A program made the position numbers and the translations under genes. The notes under the pieces were generated by a model. That model made no database searches and was not told the DNA's origin. It saw only the letters and a list, made by a program, of their open reading frames with translations. From Cavenderia fasciculata (taxonomy: Eukaryota; Evosea; Eumycetozoa; Acytosteliales; Cavenderiaceae), in the NCBI RefSeq assembly GCF_000203815.1, contig NW_004457735.1, forward strand, positions 1,178,001 to 1,242,000: 64,000 nucleotides of DNA, given 5' to 3'. Below, piece by piece: positions 23,997-35,935 of this stretch (within the stretch, counting starts at the first letter, position 1; every line of letters begins with the position of its first letter).

Positions 23997-25500
23997 ATGA
24001 GATTACATTCATCATTAATAGTATTATTACTATTATTTAGATTAGCATATTCAACTTCTATTCCATTATCAGCATGTGGTGTAAGTAATCAAACCAAACC
24101 AAACCAAACAAAAAAACAAAAAAACATATTATCACTTTTCAAAAATACTTACTTTTCCAACTCTATATTTATCCTACATTACTTATATTTATATTTATAT
24201 AATTTAGTCAGGAGAAGCAGTGCAAAACCCTGCAACATCAGTTGGAACATGTGTTTTACCAGCTCCAACATCGATGGGTGTAGCTAGTGTAAGTGCACCA
24301 TTCTTTGGTGACTCTAGAGTTTGTGGAGCTTGTTTCAATTTGACTGGATCCAAGGGTAGTACTATAGTGATGCTCTCCAATAAATGTGACAGTGGAGATG
24401 TTTGCACACAATCTGATCACGTTCATTTCATTCTCGCTCCAGCCGACTTTGCCAAGATTACCGACGCTGCAAGCACTCAGACAGCCAACAAAATTGGATA
24501 CCAACAAGTAAGCTGTGATTTTGGAAAAAAGATTAGCTATCAATTGGCAAGCAAGCCAAATGCAGATTATCTTGGTATTAGATTCTCCGACATGGAAGCA
24601 CCCATCCAATCGGTTAGATTGAATGGCTCACCAACTCCATTCGTCATTGAAAACAATGTTTGGGCATGGCGTAGTAATGGCAATGGAAAGGATAAAGCTC
24701 TGTACCCAGCAACCGTCATATTGACACCAGGCGCCAACGGTGGATCGCCCGTCTCTATCAGTGTCTCCCAAACAGCCACTGGATGGGTACTATCAACTGC
24801 CCAATTCAAACCAGTCTCTCCAGTTGGCCAAGACGTCTGTGTCACCGGCTCACCCAACCAATACATCTACCAAGACGCCTTGACCGCCGGATGGTCCGAC
24901 CAAAGTTACTCGTACCAAGAACCAATCAACTATGCCTTCCCAGACCCAGACAATGTTATCCAAGCCAAGCTTACTGCTGGCGGTGCAGTCCAACTCAAAT
25001 TCGAGGGTGGATTCTCGACCAAGTACATCGATGCTCTCAAATTCTCAATCAAGTCGAGTTCATTAACTTCAGTCAAAGTATTTTTCGGTAGTGAGACTGG
25101 TACAGCTGTAGATGTCACCTCTGAATTTGTTACACATACTCTTACCATTGAAGCACTTGGAGCTCAATCCTCTGAAACCTATTTGAGTTTCTTGAGTGCT
25201 CAACAAGGCACCTTTGAAATCAACAATATCATGTGGGTATTTGATACATCGATTCCAACCACTCCAGGCAACATTGATGTTATTGGAAAGCCAAAACCAG
25301 GTACCACAACATCTGGTGCGACCTCCTCCTCCTCAACAACCTCTAATACTATTCCAACTGGTAGTAGTGAATTCCCAGGCAGCGGAAGTGATGGAGGTCC
25401 ATCTGGTGAAGGAAAGAATCAAAGTGGAGCAGCATCATCAGTACAATTTTATTTATCAGCTTTACTATCTTTACAATTATTATTATTATTACTTAATTAA
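23997..25500 (+). CDS. Expansin-like secreted protein, GPI-anchored, copy 1
   Basis: Exons 23997-24080 and 24208-25500; 458 residues. Exon 1 is the signal peptide (MRLHSSLIVLLLLFRLAYS). Residues about 28-135 form the double-psi beta-barrel of expansins, with its cysteines (VCGACFNLTG, NKCDSGDVC) and HFILAPADF. A CBM63-like beta-sandwich follows to about 235, then an extra domain of about 130 residues starting YIYQDALTAGWSD. The tail is Ser/Thr/Gly-rich and ends in a hydrophobic GPI signal (YLSALLSLQLLLLLLN). Expansins loosen cellulose networks without hydrolysis; in dictyostelids the likely target is stalk and spore cellulose (inference). The paralog at 26.6 kb shares the intron site (CG|SG, phase 0) and the extra domain. 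Confidence 0.9.
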
Positions 25501-26648
25501 ATTAAACATCAACAAAATAGTAAATCCAATTTTTGAAACATTACAAACCAAACCAAAATCCCCAAACAACAATTCACGATCTTTATTAATATTAATTAAA
25601 TAAATTTTAAGTATCCATATCGTTGTGTTTTAATATACTACCCCCCCAAAACAATCAATCAATCAATCAATCCATAAACGTAACATTAAGTAATTTAAAT
25701 CTATTCAACTATTTTTTAACATTGAACAGGAATGTTCCCGATCTATGTTAACCGATAAAATATACATGTAATACTATTACATTTGTAGATATATCCATTT
25801 TAATTCTTTGATTCAATATCAACAACAAATATTAATTTAATTTATTTTTGGATGTGTACATGGGAGGACTGTCATTAAAATTAATTCGTTCGGATATTCG
25901 TATTATTATTTGTTTGTGGTTGGAAAGATGACACACACACACACACACACACACACACAAGATAGATAAGATAGATACACTACCACCAAGAGTGAGTGAA
26001 TATCACTATGTTTAGTTCATCACAACAGCACCTATCACAAAGAGAGTCATAATAGATAAAAGATTGATGGGAAGAGAGTGTGATGATAGATAGTTTGTCA
26101 TGTTTACAAGTAAACCCGAAAGTGAACAATTAAAGGCAGATAGATATATATCACTAGAGAGCCAGTTGACTAACCAGTCAATCAATCAAGTACTGAATGA
26201 TGTGCATTGCACCAAATAAAGATGTGACAGGAGGTATGTGAACATTAATAATCTAATCACCTAACTTTTATACATATATACTAACTGATAGTATTATACA
26301 AATTAAAGAGGAACAACAAGTGAAAGGAATTACGAGTACTACTCATGATGATGATATTTTTAATTGTTGTACAAACACTATTAACAACAACAACAACAAC
26401 AACCAACAACATCAATTGTTATTTGGATATTGTAGTAACATTATAATATTATCCATATGATTGATTTAAATATTAAAACAAAAAACAATACTACAAACTA
26501 TAATAATAATAATATTAATAATAATAACAATAATTATAGTAATAATAATAATAATCGATCAATAATATTTTAATAATATTTATAATCATCAACAAATAAT
26601 ATTTATTTATTTAATTTATTTAATAGTAATAGTAATAATATCATAATA
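25501..26648. other. Intergenic region between the expansin-like genes
   Basis: No gene seen. It contains a C run at about 25644, AATC repeats near 25657, the AC microsatellite at 25931-25959, CAACAACAAC near 26385, and dense TAATAA repeats from 26500 to 26648 that form the A/T-rich promoter of the second copy. Confidence 0.55.
25931..25959. repeat. (AC)n microsatellite
   Basis: About 14 uninterrupted AC units in the upstream region of the second expansin-like gene. Confidence 0.9.
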
Positions 26649-29406
26649 ATGTATCATAGTAATAGTAATAATAATTTAATAATAATATTAATATTTTTAA
26701 TATTAACATGTTGTATACTCACCGACAATAATAATAATCATAGAGTGGATGCTTCACCACCAAGAAAGCTACCGCCAGAGGAAGAAGAGGGTCTTATATT
26801 TAGTGATGACTCTGTCCTTGAAAATAGTAATGATCTGTTAACAGAAAAGCCCAAACAACAACAACAACAACACCAACAAACTTCATCATCCAAATCACAT
26901 CGTCTATCCGAAGCTGAATTACTTTTAAATGGAGTTGGTGATGATTTTGAACAACCTCCTCTTCTTCCTCCTAAACCTACTACCTCTTCGACTACCACCA
27001 CTACCACTGGAAAGATATTACCACCCAAGACTACTACCACAACGACTGGTCCAAAATCAACTCTTCCTCCTCTTTCAACAACCACTGGAACTGGATCCAA
27101 ACCATCCTTACCTCCACATACTGGTACTACGACGACAAGTAAACCACGTATTACAACTTCAACTTCAACTTCCACTACGACCACTGGTAAACCTCCAGTC
27201 ACATCGAAACCATCTTTACCACCACTTTCTACGACTACTGGAACTGGAACAACCAAACCGTCGGTAATACCTCCAACAACTATAAAACCTTCTCTTACTC
27301 CACTCACAACATCAAATATAAAACCTCGTGCAACTACTACTACTTCAAGCACAACTGGTAACAAATTACCTCCAATTGATGGGGAAGAAGAAGAACCTCC
27401 TCAAGATGAAGATGAATTATTTACTCCTACAAAAAAGCCAACAAGGGTACCAATACGATCAACTACTACTACTACTACAGCTACACCCAAATCTACAACA
27501 ACTACTACTAAAACTGGTACAACTACATCTAAAATTGGTACGACAACAACATCTAAAATTAGTACACCTACACCAATAACAAAATTAACAGTACCACCAA
27601 AAAACGTAGAACCAACCAAGTCATCAACTCTAACAACATTGACAGGTAGAACTATTGGTGGTAGTAGTAGAACCACAGGTAAACATGGATTAGATGAAAT
27701 ACCATCTGGTAATGATGATGAAGAATTGTTATTCCCAAAGGGTGCATCCTCTGCCTCCTCTTCTTTAACTTCAAAAAGTACAAATGGTGGAACTGGTAAA
27801 ATACCAAAACAAACCAAAGCACCAACTCCAAAACCAACCCTTGTACCAAGAAAGGTTAATGAAATCAATGGTCCTATTCCATTAGGTCCTTGTGGTGTAA
27901 GTTAAAACTATAAACTATATACCTATGTACTTTATTTATTAATTATATTTTATTTATCTTTTTTGTTATTCGTTTTAGTCTGGATCATGTATTGCAACAG
28001 AACAATTATCAGTTAGAGGAATGTGTCAATTACCAGTACCGACGGCAATGGGAATGGCAGCAATTAGTAAAGGATTCTTTTCAGGTGGACAGAGATGTGG
28101 ACAATGTTTTAGATTGACTGGACCGCTTGGAAGTGTTGTGGTCATGGTGACAGACATGTGTAACCAAGGTGAGGATTGCGGTCAGACTGATAGAGCTCAC
28201 TTTATCATTGCCAATGTCGACTATGAAAAGATAGCTCTACGTAACCAAACAAGCGAGATTTATTCGTTGGGTTACCAAGAAGTATCGTGTGAACACGAAG
28301 GCAACATCAATGCGACGTTTTTGGGTGGTGGAGAGGGGTCGATGGACTATGCATACTATTTCCGTGTCATGTTTTCAAACTATGCAGTTGGTATTACATC
28401 GGTGCAAGTCAGAGGCACCGGTATGAAGGGATACCAAAAGATGAAGTTGGAGAATGGAGGGTGGACGTGGAACAAGGCAGACAATGGCCCAAAGTTTGCA
28501 TTCCCTGGTAGTTTGTTGGTTGGTGGGTCGGATGGCGAGTACATGGCCTACGAGTTTGACAAGGCCAAGGGTAACCTGGCCTACAACACATTGAAGCAGT
28601 TCACTCCGAGCCCGGGTGTCAACGACACCAAGATATGCACGTTGGCACTGGTACCCGAGTACATGTACGACGACCATCTTACCTATGGCTGGGACGTCTA
28701 CCAAAGCTTCAACTTTACAGAGTTTACAATTGATGATACAAACGACCCGTACAGTGGTATCACTAATATTAGAATAGAACTAGAGGCGTACGGTGGTGTA
28801 GTGTTTAGTCGTGAAGGTGGGTTCACTACAAAGTACCTAAAATCTGTATCGTTTGCATGCAAGGTACATAAAGGTAAACCTATCCCATCGTTACGTATCT
28901 ACTTTGAAAAGTCTGGTATCCCCACATCACTACCCAATCAGTTGTCGTATGAATGGCAAATATTTACAGTCTATGTTGACGGTCTGCAACCCAATGACAT
29001 TGAATATGCGCTCGCCTTCAAGAGTGCACTTGGTGTACAGACCGTTATCTATCTCGACTATATCAAATGGGAGTTTACAACTGATATTCCAGACTCACCC
29101 GAAGTTGAAGCTCATACAGGTAACCCTGCTCAACTATCCACCATGTCACGTCCATTAATTACAACCTCTACAGGCGCCACATCTGGTACCAGTCTAGGAT
29201 CCTCTTCACTTGGTGGTATCCTCGACTACCTTGATTCCTCCTCAACCACATACGGTCTACTTGGTACTACCAATACTGGTGGATCCCGTAAAAACCTCAA
29301 TACCACAGATAATAGTAATGATGCATCATCCCATCTCAACTCTATTCCAACAACAACAACAATCAAAATTATTTTATTATCATTATCAATTCTAATTATT
29401 ATTTAA
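26649..29406 (+). CDS. Expansin-like protein with mucin-like N-terminal region, copy 2
   Basis: Exons 26649-27896 and 27979-29406; 891 residues, about twice copy 1. Exon 1 codes a signal peptide (IIILIFLILTCCILT) followed by some 380 residues of Thr/Ser/Pro/Lys-rich repeats (many TTTT, TGKPP, KPSLPP), typical of heavily O-glycosylated mucin-like stalks. Exon 2 begins directly after CG with SGSC and codes the expansin barrel (RCGQCFRLTG, DMCNQGEDCGQTDRAHFIIA), the CBM63-like domain, and the same extra domain as copy 1 (YMYDDHLTYGWDV..., EGGFTTKYLKSVSF, IKWEFTTDIP). The end, IKIILLSLSILIII, looks like a GPI signal. Probably a surface protein carrying the expansin module away from the membrane on its stalk or within a glycan layer (inference). 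Confidence 0.9.
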
Positions 29407-29677
29407 TTTAAATAAATAATACAAACAAACAAACAAACAAACAAATAATTTGTTTTGAAAGGGTATTATTATTTAGTAAAAGTATACTACTATCTTAATC
29501 CTTAAAAATACTGTTTAAATGATTTCCCAACTTTTTTTGGAACCAAGATATTTATATTTATGTTTTTTAGATATTCTTTCGCATCTTGTACTTACGTAGC
29601 CTGCAAGTGACAGTGTCCTTATCTTATACATGTATATGTTTGTATCACTGTATTTGTACAATTAAATAAATAATCAA

Positions 29678-30015
29678 ATGAATATTACAACAACAACAAA
29701 ACCACCACTACATTTATTTATCTCGATCTTATTGTTATTGTTTGTTTTCATTTCATCGACAGATGCAACTTGGGATTTACCACAAGATGAAAGTATGCAT
29801 GATATATCAGATGATCACAGAGACAGACAGTAACAGTTTACTAAATACAATAACAATCTTCATTCTTTATCCTATAGTCAATTCATTATTATGGTTGAGA
29901 TATAGATTTGGCATCAATTGGAATACTTCCATACCAATAGAAACACAAAACAATGTATTGTTTGAAAATGGTCATTTAACTGCAGTGTAAGAAGTCTTAG
30001 GATTGGTTAGTTAGT

Positions 30016-30098
<83 letters not shown>

Positions 30099-33000
30099 TA
30101 CAATACTAACTATATTATATTGGATTTAAATAGAATACTTTCTGCATCAGCATCTGTTTATCCTGATCCTGGACTTGTTGGACCACTAATATTTTCACAA
30201 ATTCAAACGATCAGTATCAAATCTGAACCTTATATCGGTTCTATCAGTGATATTTTCGATAGGATGTCAGTTACACCTACCTTGAATTCATTATAGTATG
30301 TACTAGTTATAATCAACTTATTTATTTTTCTTTCTATTTCTAATCCCTTATCTCTCTCTCTCTGTCTCTCTCTTTATAGTGTAACCAGTACAACAGCAAC
30401 TACTGTTTATGATGGTTTTGCAACCATTTTCCCAAATTTAGAAACGGCGTAAGTCCATTCTTTTAATATATATATATATATATAAAACCTAACCGAAATA
30501 CCTATTTCTCTATCTATCTATCTATATAATATATATATATACATACATATAGAACATTTTCACTGCCAAATTTAGAATCAATGACAGAATCATTGATTAC
30601 ACATCCAAAATTAAATTATTTGGCTTTAAGTATGACCCGTCTAACAAGTATGCCATACATGACTAAACAATCTAATTTGGTATCATTGTACGTACACCCT
30701 ACTTGTAAATTATCATATACATTAATTAATATATTAATATTTACGCACATCTCCTCTAATGTTTATTGATTCATTTATTTATTTATTTATTTTTCTAGAA
30801 ATTTAGGATTTGGAATAAGCGATTCTTTGATGACATTTGCAGAAACATCTTATCCAAAACTCAATACCCTTACAGTTGTCGTTGGTAATTCACCAAAATT
30901 CCAATTAAGAGTTCAAAGTACTGCAATCTCATCCTTGTAAGTTCAAATTTTGAATCAAAATCAAAATCAAAATTATCAATCAAATTCTAATATCTATCTA
31001 TCTATCATATTTAGTTTTTATTCATCGAACGCTTTACTTAATAGAGTTGATATAATGACACCAAACACTAAAAAATTAATCTATTCATGTTTGCCTGGAT
31101 CAACAACTGAGTTCCTCACAACTTATCTCGAACTATATAGTCGTCTAGAGGTTCTTTACCTATATGATATTCATGGATATGATTCATTCCCCTTTAATCT
31201 TCCTTCTCATAAACTTGTAGAATTGTAAATATCAAAAAAAAAAAACATTTTACAACTCTTAAATATTAATCAAAAATTTACATTCTTTACTTTAGAAATA
31301 TAAAATCATCATCATTTGCAACTATAAATTTGGGTATGGTATCTTCACAGTATATTGGTATTTCAGAAAATGTAAATTTGACAACTATCCAAAACTTCCC
31401 TCCACCTGGTGTCTCTTCATTAGCCGTACAAGAAAATCCCATTCTATCGGGAAACATGTCTGACAATTTATGTCAAGTTACAACGTTTACTTTCAGGGGA
31501 ACACCAGGCGTATACTTTCCAACATGTTACCAATGCTACGCCAACATTCCAGGATCAAATCAAGTAAGTGAGACTATTGCAGCACCCGTTTGCCCTCCAT
31601 CACCTGCTGTATTTGCCAATAACTCTTATCCATCAATTGATTTTGGTAAGACTGTGACCATTGTTGGAGACTTTCTTGGATGGGCTAGTCCAGCGGCAGA
31701 CGCCCCAGGTCTCACTGCCATCGTACCAAATAACAAGTTGGTCTATACCATGCCGGCGGGAGGAGGTCAACCAACTACAGTGACATTACAATTGTCAAAG
31801 GCCAAATCATACGTTAAACCACTCTATTGGTTTGATGCATCACTTCGAATCAACACCATAGCCATAGCCCAACAACCAACCAATATTCTGTTGCTAGTCA
31901 ACGTCACAACAGGGTCGATACCAGTATCAGCCTATTATTTCAATCAAAACCAGGTATGTGATGTTGTAACTGTTGTCCAAGGTATAGCGGAATGTCGTAT
32001 CCAATCATCAAGGTTACCATCACCAATTGGAAATATCGATTTCCTCGTCGAAAATGAATATACCTCTTCAAACAGTAGTGTTGTCTATACTCAATTATGG
32101 CCAATTATAAGACAATCCAATTCAATTAATACTTTGGGTGGTACTGTCATATTGTATGGTACATTTGAACCAAATATTCAAAATACAACCATCACTATAA
32201 ACGATCAATCGTGTACTATTATCAATGCAACAACAAGTGCAGTTGCATGTCTATTGGGCGCCCCTACAACTAGTGGTTTGGCAACAGTTAAAATGAGTCA
32301 ATACTCTTTTAACTTTACTTCAAGTAGAATACTCTACATTCAACAAACAAGTCAAGACTTGAAATCACTTTGTGAAAAACAAACCTCAAATTGTAATAAT
32401 CGTGGTACATGTAATGATAATGGAGATTGTCAATGCAATTCTGGTTTTTATGGTACAAGTATGTTTAAATTAAAAAAAGAAAAAAGAAAAAAGAAAAAAT
32501 AATAATAATATTTTAATTTATTTTATTTTTGTAGGTTGTGAATCAATTATTTATAATGGAACTGTATTTGTTGGTGATCCATCAAATCCAACGATAACAT
32601 TTGAAGGAGCTAGTAGTGAATTTAAATTTAATTTCTCAATGATTAGTATTCAAGAAATAGATGTTTCATCAAATATCACTGCAGAGTTAATCACCAATAG
32701 TTGGATATCAACTGTAATCAATGAAACTAGTACAAGAGGAACTATTATCAATTATATACTCAATACTACTTCTACTGTCGGTGGTACAACTAAAAATGTT
32801 ACCGCCACGGTTGAATTTACAGAATTATCAAAAGATTATGTATTTGGTGGTATTCAAACTACTATTCCTCCAAATTCAATTAAAGTATGTCGAATGTATT
32901 AATAATCATCTATCATTTACTTACCTTTTCACTTTTTTTTATTAGATATCAGTAAATATTACAGGATGGCAATACCAATCATCAATCAATACAATAAGAG

Positions 33001-33503
33001 TATTATTTGAAACAGATTATGATCCAACGCAACAACAATCGGAATGTGGTGGTGGTGGTAGTGATGATTCATCAGTAATTATCAACAAATTAGATAATAT
33101 TCAATACCTTAGAGTTATAAAGAGTGGAGTTGTATTTTTGGGTAGATTCTTGGACTATGCAGTTGCAGATGGTCGTTCAGCTTTTTCCATAACAGAGCTT
33201 GTCAATACTACCACCTCAACAACAGGACAACAAACAAAAATAGTAGTTGGATTAAATTTCCCACATTGTGAGATGGAGTGTAATTTAGACCCATGGTTTA
33301 GTCCATTGATAACAGATACTGACATTTGTGCCGATCAAGATAAAAAGACAACATGGAAAATCATTACTATTGCAGTGGTATGTGGAGTATGTGGAGTTGC
33401 ATTGGTGTTTGGTATTTTCTTTGCTTTTAGAAAAAAGATAATGGTTTGGTATAAAATTAAAAATTATGGAAAGAATAGTAATTCAATTAAAATGGAAAAA
33501 TAA
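29678..33503 (+). CDS. LRR/TIG/EGF type I membrane protein, ten exons
   Basis: Exons: 29678-29792, 29878-29986, 30134-30295, 30380-30448, 30553-30687, 30799-30936, 31015-31224, 31296-32458, 32535-32884 and 32946-33503; 1,002 residues. The signal peptide is HLFISILLLLFVFISSTDA. Exons 3-7 code irregular leucine-rich units (PNLE, PKLNYLALS, PKLNTLTV). A TIG-like beta-sandwich (NTLGGTVILYGTF...TINDQSC) then an EGF module (CEKQTSNCNNRGTCNDNGDC, split by an intron before its last Cys) follow. A further beta-rich domain comes next, then one membrane helix (IITIAVVCGVCGVALVFGIFFAF) and a short basic tail. Dictyostelids have many such proteins (ComC-like), some involved in cell-cell recognition; the role here is inference. 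The last intron before exon 10 is phase 0. Confidence 0.9.
30016..30098. repeat. (AATC)n microsatellite in an intron
   Basis: About twenty near-perfect ATCA units inside intron 2 of the LRR/TIG/EGF gene. They enlarge this intron to 147 bases. Confidence 0.92.
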
Positions 33504-34888
33504 ACCAAGTAATTTGCTTTTTTGTATTTTATTAAAGTATACTAGATCAAAAAGAGGGATTGCCAAGAGCGATGTGTATTTTTTGATTTCTCGCTCTACC
33601 ATTTGAGCTAATTCTGAATTCGATAGATGGCATTCAAACTAATCAAAAATTATTATTTAAACAGATAGTATCTGTACGACTGTATGTGTACAAATGATTT
33701 TTTTGAGGGGTCTGTCACAGACAACTCCACAAATTTAATTAAAATTAATTCAAATAATTAATGACCCTAAATATATAAGCCCGTCCCAATTTAATCAAAT
33801 ATAGTATATATATAGATTGTTATCTTTTTATGATACTACGAGCTGATTTATTATAAAAACGGTGAGCTCAATTTTAAAAAACCGAAAAAGGAAAAAAAAT
33901 CGATTCTCTAATCCATCACTGCTCTTGCGAAGTACATGTATGATAGAGATGGGTAATCTAGGGAACCAATTATTATATCTTTAGAACGATCGTAAAACCT
34001 ACACCAAATTGTCAATCACAAATGAAATAATGACTATGTCCATCTATTGAGACCAACATCTGGGAACCTCAAATATGATTGATACAAAGAGGTAAATATT
34101 TAAACTTATCACAACTTTATATTGAGTTGGATGCGTGTGTCAACTAAAGATATTCTAGAACTAAAGTTTCAACTTGTATCTACAATCGAGTAATCTAGAT
34201 TCAAACTTATAATGATTCACAAGATTAAATGGTAAGTGAAGTCTAAGATTTGGCCTTACTCGAGATTTCAATCCATTCAATACGAATAAATAGCAACGGT
34301 TATGTTAACTATATAGATACTAGGTAAATATATAATTAATTTGAGAGGTATAATAATAATAATAATATATAGATATATGAATATATAGATAATAGCTTTG
34401 TAAATGATTAATTATAGTAATAAAAAGATGAATTTATAAGAATGAATAATAATTGTAGCATTGAGATATCATTGATTTTAAACAATCTAGATTATCTCTA
34501 CCAACTGTTTATTACTAGCTTACTGTTTTTATACTGTTGGTCTTTTCTTGTGGGAGTATAGATCAAGAATTACCTGTTATGACCTCTGATATATGTTACA
34601 ATACTCTCATGTTTGATTTAAACCTTTTAGATGTTGAAAATCTGTTTGATATATAAATCTAGACAAGTCTGCTTCGTGATATTAAATAAAGAAGTGTCAG
34701 CAAGCAAGTCGTCTGGGTAGACCACCCACCTATCTTTAATAGATAGAAATCGTTCAACCCTCATAAAATGGGTCGATCAATAAATCGTTCAGTCCAAGGA
34801 TAGTGAGGGGAAGGGTGACTGACCGATTCTACATAGCACCCCCAAGGCATCAAAAAGCAGAGAGCCTCCAAAAAAAAATTCATTCCCA
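33504..34888. other. 1.4 kb intergenic region with unexplained islands
   Basis: No protein gene seen. Near 33567-33598 an inverted repeat AGAGCGA...TCGCTCT lies beside a D-arm-like segment. About 33890-34070 and 34680-34880 have higher sequence complexity than the usual spacer, with small hairpins (GGGTAGACCACCC, CTATCTTTAATAGATAG). The rest is A/T-rich (ATATAT near 33800, TAATAA near 34350). The last 200 bases probably hold the promoter and leader of the next gene. Confidence 0.45.
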
Positions 34889-35902
34889 ATGACACCTCCC
34901 AAAAAAAAAATAAAAGATCCATGTGCAACCTCAACTAGCAGTAGCACCTCAACAACTTCAACTAGTACAACTTCAACAACAGCAACATCAATAGAAACAA
35001 CTGTAGAGATTAAAAATTTTAAACTTCTTCAGTTAATAAACAATATCAACGATAAAGCAAGAGGACAAAATTCAAATGTACCAACACCCATCGCAACCAT
35101 TCGTAACTCATTTCCAACATTAAACAGTCAACAACATCAAGAAAAAAGAAATAATATTTGTACCTATCTATATGAGAATTTCTCACAATTTAATCTAACC
35201 TTAGAGTTGGATCTTCAATCACCTTATAAACATCAAATTACAACATTACTTTTTAGTTTTGAAGAAGGAGAAAAAATATTGAAAAAAAATTTTCACCAAG
35301 ATCACCATCCCCTCCACAATCACCTCATAAAAAACTAGCAGTTCCAAACACAACAACAAACAATCAAAATGTAACATCATTAGATTTTGCATGGGATGAA
35401 TATCAAAAAGAGGATTACTATTATTATGTATGGGTTGATAAAGATCAGGTTCTCCTCGCTCAAGAACAAAACAATCGGAATGGAAATCGAGTCGGTCGAG
35501 TCGATCAAGTTCAACAAAAGATAATAGAAGAAAATAGAAAAAGAGATCGAGTAGTAGAAAGAGCAATAGCATTAGAAAAAGAAAAGAAAAGAAAAGCAGA
35601 GGTAGAAGGAGAAGATCAAAGAGAGGAGGAAAGAGAGCGTGAAAGAATTGAAAGAGAAAAAGAAAGAGAAAAGGAAGAGAGTGGAGACATTTACAAGGAG
35701 ATGGAAGATTCAGCATTCTTTAGTTTCCTTGTTCGCGATCTTTATGCTTCTCTTCAAGGAACACCTCGAACAACCGACTTTTTCGATATGAAAGGATACT
35801 TTATAGTCATAAAGGATATCAAAATCTATTTTGTCGATAGAAAAAAGATTGATCCTACCATTCTTTCAATGATCAAAGGGTTGGAAATTGATCTCTACAC
35901 TT

Positions 35903-35935
<33 letters not shown>

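Noticed and set aside
33565-33620. tRNA-like D-arm on the minus strand (GCTCAAATGGTAGAGC)
   Set aside because: The D-arm fits perfectly, but no acceptor stem, anticodon arm or T-arm can be folded around it. At best it is a fragment or chance.
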